Positions 10,568-19,194 of a DNA stretch of 64,000 bases are shown piece by piece. The stretch spans positions 695,001-759,000 of the forward strand of contig NZ_CP060204.1 in NCBI RefSeq assembly GCF_014250475.1, read 5' to 3'. The stretch's first letter is position 1. Each line of letters starts with the position of its first letter. Both the position numbers and the translations under genes were made by a program. The stretch comes from Selenomonas timonae. Lineage in GTDB: Bacteria > Bacillota > Negativicutes > Selenomonadales > Selenomonadaceae. The notes beneath the pieces were generated by a model, which worked only from the letters and a program-made list of their open reading frames with translations, searched no databases and had not been told where the DNA came from.

Positions 10568-11230
10568 ATGCAGAAAGTGATTAAGAAGGTATCCTACAAG
10601 GATCAAGTGTATCAGTATCTCAAGACGGCGCTCATCAAGGGCGAGCTGCGGACGGGCGAGATCTACTCGGAGCAGCAGGTTGCGGATCAGCTGAATGTGT
10701 CGCGTACGCCTGTGCGCGAGGCGGTAATCCGTCTGACGAACGAGGGGATGCTCGAGGTACACGCCAACCGCGGATGGACGGTGCGTCCTGTGTCGGAGGA
10801 TGATCTGCGCGAGATTGTTGCCGCGCGGATTGCGATCGAGGGCTACAGCATCCGCTGGCTCACCGTGCAGGCGCCGGAGTCCGTGCGGCAGCGAACGCTC
10901 GCCCGCATGGGCATGGTGCAGGAGAAGAGTCGGCCGTACATCGCGGACGACCGTATGCACTACGAGTTCATGAAGCTCGATACGGCGTTCCACTCGCTGT
11001 TGGTTGCGTCAACGGGGAACAGCTATCTCATCCGCATCCATGAGCAGATGCGGACGAAGCTGGAGCAAGCAATCTTCACCTCGCTGCACCACCGCCGCCG
11101 CCATGCAGAGGCATGGGAAGAGCACGCGGCGATTCTCTCAGGCATCGGACGGCGCGATGAGGCGGAGGCAATGCGCGCATTCATGGTGCATATGGGCGCG
11201 ACAGCGCGTGTCTTCGGGGTGCCGCAATAG
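10568..11230 (+). CDS. GntR family (FCD) transcriptional regulator
   Basis: A 220-residue regulator. The N-terminal winged helix-turn-helix spans about 8-75 (YSEQQVADQLNVSRTPVREA). The rest is an all-helical FCD ligand domain with Asp/His positions of the usual metal-binding kind (for example FMKLDTAFHSLL). Its location just ahead of a sugar-acid catabolic operon suggests control by a hydroxy or sugar acid. Both its own promoter and the next one carry the same 13-bp operator-like word. The ATG at 10568 has only a G-run as ribosome binding site, so it may be translated weakly. Confidence 0.88.
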   Translation: MQKVIKKVSYKDQVYQYLKTALIKGELRTGEIYSEQQVADQLNVSRTPVREAVIRLTNEGMLEVHANRGWTVRPVSEDDLREIVAARIAIEGYSIRWLTVQAPESVRQRTLARMGMVQEKSRPYIADDRMHYEFMKLDTAFHSLLVASTGNSYLIRIHEQMRTKLEQAIFTSLHHRRRHAEAWEEHAAILSGIGRRDEAEAMRAFMVHMGATARVFGVPQ

Positions 11231-11249
11231 CATCGCTATCTATCAAGTC

Positions 11250-11281
11250 AAAAGGAACTCGGGCAGCGTCCCGGTCTTTTT
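11250..11281 (+). terminator. Weak terminator after gntR
   Basis: A CGGG/CCCG hairpin around CAGCGT with bulged arms, then CTTTTT. It lies between gntR and the operator at 11291, suggesting separate transcription of the operon. Confidence 0.5.
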
Positions 11282-11290
11282 ATAAAGAAG

Positions 11291-11309
11291 GTAGTATACT
11301 ACATACTAC
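11291..11309 (+). promoter_or_regulatory. Operator of the sugar-acid operon
   Basis: GTAGTATACTAC (11291-11302) is a perfect 12-bp palindrome, followed at once by ATACTAC. It contains the 13-mer GTATACTACATAC found at the gntR promoter. TATACT inside it could act as a -10, but no good -35 is seen upstream. Confidence 0.7.
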
Positions 11310-11336
11310 GAAAGAGGATTTTGATGGGAGGAACGG

Positions 11337-12236
11337 ATGATGAAGAACGTTGGTTTTATTGGGCTCGGGATTATGGGCAAGCCCATGGTGCGCAATCTGC
11401 TCAAGGCGGGGTTTGCGGTCACGGTGTTCGATGTCGTGGCGGACGCCGTGCAGGTGATGGCTGCGGCGGGCGCAAAGGCTGCCGCATCGGCGAAGGAGGC
11501 GGCGACGGGCGCGGACATGGTGATCACAATGGGGCCGAACGGCGCGATTGTGCGCAGCATCCTGAGCGGTGCAGACGGCGTGCTCGCGGGTGCGGCAAAG
11601 GGGACGATCATTGCGGACATGAGCTCGGTGACGCCCGTCGAGTCAAAGGAGTTTGCGGCACTTGCGGCGGAGCATGGCTGCGATTTCCTCGATGCGCCGG
11701 TCAGCGGCGGTGAGCCTGGTGCTGTGGACGGCTCTCTTGCGATCATGGTCGGCGGCGATGCGGCGGTGCTCGAGAAGGCGCGCCCTGTCTTTGCGGCGAT
11801 GGGAAAGACGATCACGCTCGTGGGGCCGAATGGCAGCGGCTCGGTGACGAAGCTTGCGAATCAGGTCATTGTGAATCTCAACATTGCGGCGGTCTCGGAG
11901 GCACTCATCCTTGCGACAAAGGCGGGTGCCGATCCGAAGAAGGTCTACGAGGCGATCCGCGGGGGGCTTGCGGGCAGCACGGTGCTCGATGCGAAGGCGC
12001 CGATGATGTATTCGCGGAACTTTAAGCCCGGCGGGCCGATTGCAATCAACCTCAAGGACATCACGAACGTCATGGACACGGCGAAGGGCATGGAGTTGCC
12101 GCTGATCCTGACGGGCGTCCTGCAGCAGATCATGCACAGTCTCAAGGCAACGGGGCATCTGATGGACGACCACAGCGGCATTGTGCAGTTCTATGAGAAT
12201 ATCTCCGGCGTTGTGGTCAAGTCGGACGAGGCGTGA
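11337..12236 (+). CDS. 3-hydroxyacid dehydrogenase (LtnD / tartronate semialdehyde reductase type)
   Basis: A 299-residue member of the beta-hydroxyacid dehydrogenase family. The Rossmann motif GFIGLGIMGKPM is at the N-terminus, the substrate motif DAPVSGGEPGA near 121, and the catalytic Lys in KLANQ near 173. It oxidises or reduces a 2- or 3-hydroxy acid with NAD(P). Being next to a DUF1537 kinase and a GntP permease points to L-threonate dehydrogenase (LtnD-like) rather than glycerate metabolism, but GarR-type tartronate semialdehyde reductase remains possible. GGGAGG precedes ATGATG, so the start may be 11337 or 11340. The kinase follows within 12 nt. Confidence 0.85.
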   Translation: MMKNVGFIGLGIMGKPMVRNLLKAGFAVTVFDVVADAVQVMAAAGAKAAASAKEAATGADMVITMGPNGAIVRSILSGADGVLAGAAKGTIIADMSSVTPVESKEFAALAAEHGCDFLDAPVSGGEPGAVDGSLAIMVGGDAAVLEKARPVFAAMGKTITLVGPNGSGSVTKLANQVIVNLNIAAVSEALILATKAGADPKKVYEAIRGGLAGSTVLDAKAPMMYSRNFKPGGPIAINLKDITNVMDTAKGMELPLILTGVLQQIMHSLKATGHLMDDHSGIVQFYENISGVVVKSDEA

Positions 12237-12247
12237 GGAGGACGGCG

Positions 12248-13660
12248 ATGAAGGTATCGAAGGACGAACTCTTTGCAAAGATTCCGACGGCCGACGAGGC
12301 GGCGGTGGATGCGGCGCTCGCGGCGGAGCGCACAGGATTTGACCGCAAGATCATTGTGCTCGACGACGACCCGACGGGCGTGCAGACGGTGAACGGCATC
12401 CACGTCTATACGGACTGGTCGGAGGAGAGCATTGCCGAGGGCTTTGCCGAGAAGAACGCCATGTTCTTTATTCTTACGAACTCGCGTGCATTTCAGGCGA
12501 AGCAGACGGGGGAGGAGCACTGGAAGATTGCCGAGCGCGTGGCGGCAGAGGCAAAGCGGACGGGCAAGCCGTTCATGCTCATCAGCCGCGGCGACTCGAC
12601 GCTGCGCGGGCACTATCCGCTCGAGACGGCGACGCTCGCGCACGCGCTTGAGGAGAGCGGGGAGCGCATCGACGGCGAGGTGCTCATGCCGTTCTTCAAG
12701 GAGGGCGGGCGCTTTACGATTGACGATGTGCACTATGTGCAGGAGGGCGCGGAGCTGACACCGGCGGGCGAGACGGAGTTCGCGCGGGACAAGACGTTCG
12801 GCTATTGTGCCTCGGATCTGAAGGAATATATCGAGGAGAAGACGCAGGGCGCGTTCCGTGCCGCCGATGTTGTCAGCATCTCCCTCGCAGATCTGCGTGC
12901 TGTGCGCGTGGATGCGATCGTCAGTCAGCTGATGGCGGTCACGGATTTCCGCAAGGTTGTCGTGAATGCGGTCGACTATGTGGACGTGAAGGTGTTTGCA
13001 ATCGCGATGATGCGTGCGATGAAGGCGGGCAAGAATTTCATGTTCCGCACGGCGGCAGCATGGACGAAGGTCATCGGTGGCGTTGCCGACAAACCGCTGC
13101 TTGGACGGGATGAGCTTGTCGTCAAGGGGAACAAAAACGGCGGCCTCATCATCATCGGCTCGCATGTGAAGAAGACGACGGAGCAGTTCGAGAAGCTGCG
13201 CGAGCTGAAAGATGTGAAATTCATCGAGTTCCATCACCTGCTCGTGCTCGACCCGCCAAAGCTTACGGAGGAGCTGAAGCGCGTCATCGCAGAGACAGAG
13301 GAGGCGATCCGCAGCGGCGTAACGGTCGCAGTCTACACGGGGCGCGAGCGCTTTGACGCCGGCTCCGAGGAGGAGTCGCTGCGTGTCGCCGTGCAGATCT
13401 CGGATGCAATCACGAGCATCGTGCACCGCCTCAGCGTCCAGCCCGCCTTCCTCATCGCGAAGGGTGGCATCACATCCAGCGATGTTGGAACGAAGGGGCT
13501 CTCCGTGCGGCGCGCGCTCGTCCTCGGACAGGTTGCGCCCGGCATTCCCGTGTGGCAGACGGGACCCGAGAGCAAGTTCCCGGGCATGAGCTACATCATC
13601 TTCCCGGGCAACGTCGGTGCGGTCGAGACGCTGCGCGACGTGGTTGCCATGCTGCTGTGA
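12248..13660 (+). CDS. Four-carbon acid sugar kinase (DUF1537/OtnK family)
   Basis: A 470-residue kinase. The N-terminal substrate domain begins IIVLDDDPTG (residues 35-44), diagnostic for this family, and LISRGDSTLRGHYP follows near 115. The C-terminal nucleotide domain holds ILRAK-like AFLIAKGGITSSDVG and the FPGNVG end. Family members phosphorylate D- or L-threonate or D-erythronate, feeding a phosphorylated C4 acid to an aldolase or dehydrogenase. The ATG at 12248 has GAGGAGG in place; an upstream GTG overlapping the previous stop is less likely. Part of the operon with the dehydrogenase and the GntP permease. Confidence 0.88.
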   Translation: MKVSKDELFAKIPTADEAAVDAALAAERTGFDRKIIVLDDDPTGVQTVNGIHVYTDWSEESIAEGFAEKNAMFFILTNSRAFQAKQTGEEHWKIAERVAAEAKRTGKPFMLISRGDSTLRGHYPLETATLAHALEESGERIDGEVLMPFFKEGGRFTIDDVHYVQEGAELTPAGETEFARDKTFGYCASDLKEYIEEKTQGAFRAADVVSISLADLRAVRVDAIVSQLMAVTDFRKVVVNAVDYVDVKVFAIAMMRAMKAGKNFMFRTAAAWTKVIGGVADKPLLGRDELVVKGNKNGGLIIIGSHVKKTTEQFEKLRELKDVKFIEFHHLLVLDPPKLTEELKRVIAETEEAIRSGVTVAVYTGRERFDAGSEEESLRVAVQISDAITSIVHRLSVQPAFLIAKGGITSSDVGTKGLSVRRALVLGQVAPGIPVWQTGPESKFPGMSYIIFPGNVGAVETLRDVVAMLL

Positions 13661-13691
13661 GTTTCGTACGTTTCGGAAACTGATTTGTGCA

Positions 13692-13725
13692 ATGCTCCTA
13701 AGCAAACCCTAGTGGAGCAAGCACA
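13692..13725. repeat. R2 repeat fragment (one end)
   Basis: CTAAGCAAACCCTAGTGGAG, then CAAGC, matches one terminus of the R2 family (compare 60427 and the reverse strand at 44881-44909). Only the terminus is present. It sits inside the operon between kinase and permease and lengthens that gap to 100 nt. Confidence 0.8.
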
Positions 13726-13760
13726 GACTCGTTTTGTAACTTGTTTAAGGAGGGGGAAAT

Positions 13761-15146
13761 ATGCTCGGTGTACTGCTGGCAATCTTCTTTGTGGCACTGC
13801 TTTTCGTGCTCGTTTCGATCATCAAGTTCAAGCTTCATCCGTTCCTCGCACTGCTCCTCGGCGGCCTCCTCATGGGCATCCTCGCGGGGATGCCGCTCGA
13901 CAAGACCGCGGCCGCGATGGCGGCGGGATTCGGCGGGACGATGCAGGGGATCGGCATCATCATCGTCCTCGGCGTTGCGCTCGGCTCCCTGCTCCACGTA
14001 TCGGGCTGCACGAGCCAGATCGCGGCGCTGCTCCTGCGCGTGACGGGGACGCAAAATACCCCGATGGCGATTGCACTCACGGGTTACATCGTGTCGATCC
14101 CCGTGTTCTTCGACGCCGCATTCGTCATCCTCGTGAACCTCGTCAAGACCCTTTCGCGGCAGGGACGTGTTCCGTTTGCGACACTCGTTACGGCACTCGC
14201 TGTCGGTCTCATCACAACGCATGCAATGGTTATCCCGACGCCCGGCCCGATTGCGGTTGCGGCGACGATGGACGTCAATATCGGATGGTTCCTTTTCTAC
14301 GCGATCATTGCAAGCCTTGCGGGCGTGCTCGTCGGCGGTGTGCTCTACGGCAAGTATCTCGGGACGCGTCCGGAGTACAAGAATGACTTTGCGGATGCGT
14401 TTGAGGAGGAGTTTGTTAAGGACGAGGCTCTGCAGGAGGTGGCGGATACGAAGAAGCTGCCGTCCGGCGAGCTCGGCATCTTCCTGATTTTCTTCCCGAT
14501 CCTCATCATCCTCATGGGCACGGTTGCAGGCATGTTCCTCGAGAAGGGGACGACCGCGCACATGGTCTTCACCTTCCTCGGTGACAAGAACATTGCGCTG
14601 CTCCTAGGACTCTTCATGGGCTTCTTCTGTCTGCGCCCCTATCTGACGGACTCGTTCAACGACCTCGTCAACGAGGCGTGCACGCAGTCCGGCATCATCC
14701 TCGCCATCACGGGCGCGGGCGGTGCATTCGGCAAGATCATCAACGAGACGGGCATCGGCAAGCAGCTCGTCGAGGGCATGACGGGGCTGACGGACGGCTC
14801 GGGAGCGCTGATCCTCATTGCGGCGTTCATCATCAGTCAGGTGCTCCGCGCTGCACAGGGCTCGACCACGGTCGCGCTCGTGACGACGGCGGCGATCTTT
14901 GCGCCCGTTGTGGCGAATATGCAGGGCGTGTCGCCGCTGCTCGCCTCGCTCGCGATCTGCGCGGGCGGCATCGGTCTCTCTCTGCCGAACGACTCGGGAT
15001 TCTGGGTCATTAACCGCTTCGGCAGATTCGATGTGCCGAGCACGATGCGCGTCTGGACGGTCGGCGGCACACTCTCAGGCGTGACGGCGCTCATCGTCGT
15101 CCTCATCCTCAGCATGTTCACAAACTCGCTGCCAGGCCTGCTGTAA
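13761..15146 (+). CDS. GntP family sugar-acid permease
   Basis: A 461-residue, strongly hydrophobic protein with about 12-14 membrane spans. It has the GntP-type N-terminus (FKLHPFLALLLGG), the PTPGPIAVA motif near 155 and the AAQGSTTVALVTTAA motif near 370. It should import a hydroxylated monocarboxylate (gluconate, threonate, erythronate or glycerate) by proton symport; the neighbours favour a four-carbon sugar acid. AAGGAGGGGG lies ideally before the ATG. An aldolase stump follows 12 nt after the stop. Confidence 0.9.
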   Translation: MLGVLLAIFFVALLFVLVSIIKFKLHPFLALLLGGLLMGILAGMPLDKTAAAMAAGFGGTMQGIGIIIVLGVALGSLLHVSGCTSQIAALLLRVTGTQNTPMAIALTGYIVSIPVFFDAAFVILVNLVKTLSRQGRVPFATLVTALAVGLITTHAMVIPTPGPIAVAATMDVNIGWFLFYAIIASLAGVLVGGVLYGKYLGTRPEYKNDFADAFEEEFVKDEALQEVADTKKLPSGELGIFLIFFPILIILMGTVAGMFLEKGTTAHMVFTFLGDKNIALLLGLFMGFFCLRPYLTDSFNDLVNEACTQSGIILAITGAGGAFGKIINETGIGKQLVEGMTGLTDGSGALILIAAFIISQVLRAAQGSTTVALVTTAAIFAPVVANMQGVSPLLASLAICAGGIGLSLPNDSGFWVINRFGRFDVPSTMRVWTVGGTLSGVTALIVVLILSMFTNSLPGLL

Positions 15147-15158
15147 AGGACGGTTGCC

Positions 15159-15275
15159 ATGCTGGTAAATCTGAGAGAAATTGTAACGCCCGCCTACGAG
15201 GGGCGTTATGCCGTTGGCTCGTTTATAGGATGTTTCGTCCGCAGTAAAATAAGCATTGAAAACGCCTCCGCCTGA
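15159..15275 (+). pseudogene. Stump of a class II ketose-bisphosphate aldolase
   Basis: An ATG with AAAGGA upstream opens a 38-codon frame. It reads MLVNLREIVTPAYEGRYAVG, then SF, which is the standard start of class II fructose/tagatose-bisphosphate aldolases of the FbaA/GatY type. After about 22 aldolase-like residues the similarity is lost, and the frame stops inside the operon terminator. The rest of the gene appears to have been deleted. It is the last gene of the sugar-acid operon, where an aldolase would complete the pathway. The identification is by eye on a short stretch. Confidence 0.7.
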
Positions 15276-15300
15276 CAATCAGGCGGAGGCGTTTTCAATG
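15254..15300. terminator. Bidirectional terminator between aldolase stump and dapL
   Basis: CATTGAAAACGCCTCCGCCT and its exact reverse complement face each other around a few bases. A-runs and T-runs on both sides make it work for both converging transcripts. Confidence 0.95.
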
Positions 15301-15307
15301 CGCGAAG

Positions 15308-16537
15308 TTATTTCAGCTGAGCGAAGCGCGCGACGGCACGCGCTGTATTCTCGTGACTGTTGAAGGCGGTGAGGCGGAAGTAGCCCTCGCCGCAGGGGCC
15401 GAAGCCCGTGCCGGGCGTGCCGACGATGTGCGCCTCATGCAGGAGCTTGTCGAAGAAATCCCACGAGCGCATGCCATCTGGCGTCCGCAGCCAGATGTAC
15501 GGCGCGTTGATGCCGCCGTACGCCTCAAGGCCGACGGCGGCGAGCCCCTCGCGGATCATGCGCGCGTTCTCCATGTAGTAGGCGATCATGTCCCTGATCT
15601 CCCGCTGACCCTCCTCCGTGTAGATGGCGGCGGCGGCGCGTTGGATGATGTACGCCGTGCCGTTGAACTTCGTCGTATGACGGCGGTTCCAGAGCGCGTT
15701 GAACGGATGGCGCGTCCCGTCGGCGGCGCGTCCCGTGAGTGCCTTCGGGACGACGGTGTAGCCGCAGCGCGTGCCCGTAAAGCCGGCCGTCTTGGAGAAG
15801 GAGCGGAACTCGATGGCGACCTCCTTTGCTCCGTCGATCTCGTAGATGGAGCGCGGCACATCCTCCTCGGTGATGTAGGCGGCGTAGGCGGCATCAAAGA
15901 GGATGACGGCGTCGTTCTTCCGCGCATAGGCGACCCAGTCGGCGAGCGCCGCGCGCGAGAGCGTCGTGCCCGTCGGGTTGTTGGGGCAGCAGAGGTAGAT
16001 CATATCGACGCGCTCCGTGGGAAGCGTGGGGGTAAAGTTGTTCTCCGCCGTGCAGGGGAGATAGGTGACGCCCGCAAACCGACCGTCCGCACCGAGCGCA
16101 CCCGTCCGTCCTGCCATCACGTTCGTGTCGAGGTAGACGGGGTAGACGGGGTCGGTGACGGCAACGCGGCAGTCCGTGCCGAAGATCTCCTGGATGTTGC
16201 CGCAGTCGCTCTTGGAGCCGTCGCTGACGAAGATCTCGTCGGCGTCAATGGAGATGCCGCGCCGCCGATAGTTCGTCTCGCGTATCGCCTCGATCAGGAA
16301 ATCATAGCCCTGCTCGGGGCCATACCCGCGAAAGGTTGCGGGCTCTGCCATCTCGTCGACGGCACGGTGCATGGCGTCGATCGAGACGCGGGGCAGCGGC
16401 AGGGTGACGTCGCCGATGCCGAGACGGATGATATCCGCGTCCGCGTGTGCCTCTTTATAGGCAGCGACGCGGTGTGCAATCTCGGCGAAGAGGTAGCTGC
16501 CGGGGAGTTTCAGATAGTTCTCGTTGATGTTTGCCAT
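15308..16537 (-). CDS. dapL: LL-diaminopimelate aminotransferase
   Basis: A 409-residue class I/II PLP aminotransferase. It converts tetrahydrodipicolinate directly to LL-diaminopimelate, bypassing the succinylase or acetylase steps of lysine and peptidoglycan synthesis. The N-terminal [17 protein letters not shown] and [13 protein letters not shown], and the PLP lysine in [12 protein letters not shown] (Lys249), are characteristic of DapL. AGAGGAA precedes the ATG. On the minus strand TATACT upstream (near 16577) may be its -10. No lysine genes are adjacent. Confidence 0.95.
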   Translation of the reverse strand: MANINENYLKLPGSYLFAEIAHRVAAYKEAHADADIIRLGIGDVTLPLPRVSIDAMHRAVDEMAEPATFRGYGPEQGYDFLIEAIRETNYRRRGISIDADEIFVSDGSKSDCGNIQEIFGTDCRVAVTDPVYPVYLDTNVMAGRTGALGADGRFAGVTYLPCTAENNFTPTLPTERVDMIYLCCPNNPTGTTLSRAALADWVAYARKNDAVILFDAAYAAYITEEDVPRSIYEIDGAKEVAIEFRSFSKTAGFTGTRCGYTVVPKALTGRAADGTRHPFNALWNRRHTTKFNGTAYIIQRAAAAIYTEEGQREIRDMIAYYMENARMIREGLAAVGLEAYGGINAPYIWLRTPDGMRSWDFFDKLLHEAHIVGTPGTGFGPCGEGYFRLTAFNSHENTARAVARFAQLK

Positions 16538-16635
16538 AGAGTTCCTCTGTTCCGTCTGTTTTGATGTGCTGGTTCAGTATACCACGTTTTTGCAGCGAAA
16601 GGGGAGGCATGCCGCTGAATACATGAGCCGGGCGC

Positions 16636-16676
16636 GAAAAATCCCCCGCCTGCAGCGCTGCCGCGGACGGGGGATG
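16636..16676 (-). terminator. Terminator of mop
   Basis: ATCCCCCG...CGGGGGAT stem with an inner GC-rich pairing, followed on the minus strand by TTTTT. It ends 26 nt beyond the mop stop codon. Confidence 0.85.
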
Positions 16677-16701
16677 TGTGCCGCACGGGGCGGCTATTGC
16701 T

Positions 16702-16920
16702 TTAGTGATGGTGATCGACGCCGACCATGACGGACGTTGCCTTGATGACGGCATACGCCTCCTTGCCGACCTCAAGACCGAGCTCGTTGATGGAGTTCAG
16801 GCTGATGGTCGCCGTGACGACGTCGCCGCCCTTCAGCTCGATGCCGACGATGCCGTTGACAGCACCCTTCTCGATGGAGACAACCTTGCCCTTGAGCTGA
16901 TTGCGTGCACTGAGTTTCAT
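16702..16920 (-). CDS. mop: Molbindin (Mop domain protein)
   Basis: A 72-residue single Mop/TOBE domain: NQLKGKVVSIEKGAVNGIVG, then the SLNSINELGLEVGKEAYAVIKATSV signature. Single-domain molbindins form hexamers that bind molybdate or tungstate oxyanions in the cytoplasm. The protein ends in DHHH, which could bind another metal. GGGAGG precedes the ATG, and TATACT near 16961 on the minus strand is a possible -10. No molybdate transporter is adjacent. Confidence 0.93.
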   Translation of the reverse strand: MKLSARNQLKGKVVSIEKGAVNGIVGIELKGGDVVTATISLNSINELGLEVGKEAYAVIKATSVMVGVDHHH

Positions 16921-16960
16921 ATGTTTCCCTCCCTTGTTTTGTAGTAACTCATATAGTATA

Positions 16961-17016
16961 ACACAAAAACCCTGAAAAATTCGTGATAAATGTCACAAAT
17001 TCGCAGGGTTTTCAAA
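16961..17016 (-). terminator. Terminator of the LPP20-like gene
   Basis: AAAACCCTG...CAGGGTTTT outer stem plus inner TTTGTGA/TCACGAA pairing, with a T-run on the minus strand just before the mop promoter. Confidence 0.8.
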
Positions 17017-17025
17017 AGGCTGTTC

Positions 17026-18165
17026 TCAGCGCAGGAACACCACGTTGGTCGCGTCGAGGAAGCCGCTCGCACTGTTCTCGAGGAGGAGGCGGTTCGCATC
17101 GCTCGCCGAGAGGACGGGGTTCGCATTGTGATCGACGGAGACAGCGCGCAGACGCAGCGGATTTGCGCCCGCACGCGTGGCCTCTGCATCGCTGTGTGCG
17201 TAGGAAGCCATGCCGCTCGCGACGACCTTGTCAACGTCGAGGTTCTTGTAGCCGTAGATGGGCTGCCCGTTCTCCGCCTTGATGACAGGGCTCATGGCAG
17301 GGCGCAGTCCGAGTCCCGTGCAGTCGATGATGACGCCCGTGTAGCCGCCAACTGCCTGCCCCTTGGGGACGATCTCAGCAGGAGGTGTGGTTGGTGTCGG
17401 TGCAGCAGGCGTGAGCGGGGCGGCGGGTGTCACTGCCACTGCCGCTGGGGGCGTCGTCGGAGCCGTCGGTGTCACCACTGCCGGAGGCGTTGTCGGTGCT
17501 GTCGGCGTGGTCACCACTGCCGCGGGATGTGCCGGGCGCGTCGGCGTCGTCGTGATCGCAGGCGCTGTCTGCGCGGAGGGAACGGTCACTGCAGCGGTGG
17601 AGCCTGCTGCCATGGCGGCCTGCAGGATGGGGGAGGAGGAGGTTTGATTCTGCGTGCGCTCATAGGTGCCGTATCCCGTTGTATCATAGGGAACCGGCGT
17701 ATAGGGAGCATAGACGCTCTCGGGCGCTGCCCATGGTGCGCGAGTCTCAATGCGCGTGAAGACCGTGCTTGCGAGGGAGCCGGTGCCGTAGACAGGAATC
17801 TCCATGGTGACAACGTACGAACCGTCGCGGCGTGCACTTTCGTCAATGATCTGCGCACCCTGGATGAGTGCAGTGACATGCGTGCGGACGGTCGTGTTCA
17901 TAAGTGTCATGTTTTCGACCGTGTTCACGGCATCGACATTCACACCGTTGATCTGCTCGGCGAGCTGGCGATAGGCGTCGCTGAGTGCGGCGCGGCGTGC
18001 CAGTGCCTCTGCCTGTGAGCCGCGCGCATCCGCAGGGGCGATGCCAAGCCCCTCGACACGGATTTTGCCGCCATCCCACTGAGCTGGCGCTGCACTGACA
18101 TTCTGCGTGCCAATCGTGAGCGCGAGCATGAGCACAGCAAGAGCAATGGATTTTAAAATCTGCAT
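17026..18165 (-). CDS. Secreted protein with LPP20/FlgT-like N-domain and Thr-Pro linker
   Basis: A 379-residue exported protein with a signal peptide ending near VSAAPA. Residues about 30-150 (IRVEGLGIAP, then SQAEALARRAALSDAYRQLA) resemble the LPP20/FlgT N-terminal fold found in envelope proteins. A low-complexity linker (about 195-275) repeats TPTAPTTPPA-like units. The C-terminal 100 residues (VIIDCTGLGLRPAMSPVI) form a second domain often paired with this one. There is no lipobox Cys, so it is probably periplasmic or surface-exposed. The function is not known. AAAGGAGGA precedes the ATG; the gene stands alone. Confidence 0.75.
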   Translation of the reverse strand: MQILKSIALAVLMLALTIGTQNVSAAPAQWDGGKIRVEGLGIAPADARGSQAEALARRAALSDAYRQLAEQINGVNVDAVNTVENMTLMNTTVRTHVTALIQGAQIIDESARRDGSYVVTMEIPVYGTGSLASTVFTRIETRAPWAAPESVYAPYTPVPYDTTGYGTYERTQNQTSSSPILQAAMAAGSTAAVTVPSAQTAPAITTTPTRPAHPAAVVTTPTAPTTPPAVVTPTAPTTPPAAVAVTPAAPLTPAAPTPTTPPAEIVPKGQAVGGYTGVIIDCTGLGLRPAMSPVIKAENGQPIYGYKNLDVDKVVASGMASYAHSDAEATRAGANPLRLRAVSVDHNANPVLSASDANRLLLENSASGFLDATNVVFLR

Positions 18166-18280
18166 AAATATTCCTCCTTTAAGTGTGCTTATTTATTGAA
18201 TATCTCAAAAAAAAGATAGAGCAGCATAAGAATTAGGTTAAGATTTGGTGAGACAGAAGTGATGAAAATGATTTGTCTTA

Positions 18281-18309
18281 TTGCAAATAGGAATTATTTA
18301 TACTATAAT
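18281..18309 (+). promoter_or_regulatory. Promoter of the DUF4198 gene
   Basis: TTGCAA (18281), a 17-base spacer and TATAAT (18304) form a near-consensus sigma-70 promoter 59 nt before the ATG. Just upstream, TGAAAATGATTTGTC (18263-18277) is a partial match to a Fur box; metal control is only a possibility. Confidence 0.8.
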
Positions 18310-18367
18310 GAGCAAAGTGGCGGGAATACGCCCGCGCATTCAGTTGTTTTTGATGGGAGGATATGTA

Positions 18368-19090
18368 ATGAAGAAAAAACTCTTGGCAGCGGCGCTTGGT
18401 GCGGCGATGGGGCTCGGTATGTATGCAGCACCGGCAGACGCACACGGTGTTTTCTTTGCGAACCGTGTCGACACGAAGGCTCTCGTGCTCGGCGAGGGGC
18501 CTCTGGATAACGCCTACGATCCCGCGTGCGTGCAGCGCATCGACGCCTATGATGTGAACTTCGCGCCGACGACGGTGGAGCGTGTCGACGGGGAAAAGAA
18601 CATCACGATCGTGCCGGGCGAGGATCTCGGCGTGACGGCGACGTTCTTTGACTACGGCTATTTCGCTAAGACAACGGACGGCAAGGTGATCCCGACACGT
18701 GATTTCTCGGGCATCGAGAATCTCAAGGCCGTGACCTATGCTTACAAGTACAATGTGCACTACTGGAACGAGGCTGTGAAGCCGGCGGGCATCTACAATG
18801 TGCCGATCCAGATTGTGCCCGAGGTGAATCCGCTGACGCTGCGGCGCGGCGACACGCTGCAGCTGCGCATCTACAAGGATGGCGCGCCGTATGCGAATGC
18901 ACCCGTGATCGCGGATGTGCTCGGCGACCTCACGAATGAGACGCAGGCCGATGCGAACGGCTATGTTACCGTGCGCATCGCGAACAACGGCCTCAACGTC
19001 ATCGGCGTCGAGGTCGGCTTCCCGACAGACGATCCGATCGTGACGAAGAAGATCTTCAGCTCCCTCTCGTTCATCATTCCGGCAGAGTAA
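18368..19090 (+). CDS. DUF4198 periplasmic protein (NikM/cobalt-nickel associated type)
   Basis: A 240-residue exported protein. The signal peptide MKKKLLAAALGAAMGLGMYA ends with APADA, and cleavage after ADA would leave His as the first mature residue (HGVFF). The body shows the DUF4198 pattern, ending in a beta-sandwich with GYVTVRIANNGLNVIGV. Family members are periplasmic and often sit with metal-uptake systems, but no transporter is adjacent here. The ATG at 18368 is chosen because GGGAGG precedes it and the signal peptide starts there; an in-frame ATG further upstream would add an unlikely leader. A strong terminator follows. Confidence 0.85.
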   Translation: MKKKLLAAALGAAMGLGMYAAPADAHGVFFANRVDTKALVLGEGPLDNAYDPACVQRIDAYDVNFAPTTVERVDGEKNITIVPGEDLGVTATFFDYGYFAKTTDGKVIPTRDFSGIENLKAVTYAYKYNVHYWNEAVKPAGIYNVPIQIVPEVNPLTLRRGDTLQLRIYKDGAPYANAPVIADVLGDLTNETQADANGYVTVRIANNGLNVIGVEVGFPTDDPIVTKKIFSSLSFIIPAE

Positions 19091-19109
19091 AAGGTATATC
19101 TGAAAACGG

Positions 19110-19145
19110 AAAAAGCGCAGCCGCGTGTGTGGCTGCGCTTTTTGT
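19110..19145 (+). terminator. Terminator after the DUF4198 gene
   Basis: AAAGCGCAGCC/GGCTGCGCTTT stem with a GCGTGTGT loop, followed by TTTTGTTT. Confidence 0.93.
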
Positions 19146-19194
19146 TTATACACGCGGATGCGTGTTTTCGTTCAGGCAACTTACTTCTTGCTTT

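Noticed and set aside
12191-13705. 504-codon minus-strand frame
   Set aside because: Antisense to the DUF1537 kinase gene; Arg, His and Leu-rich translation without motifs.
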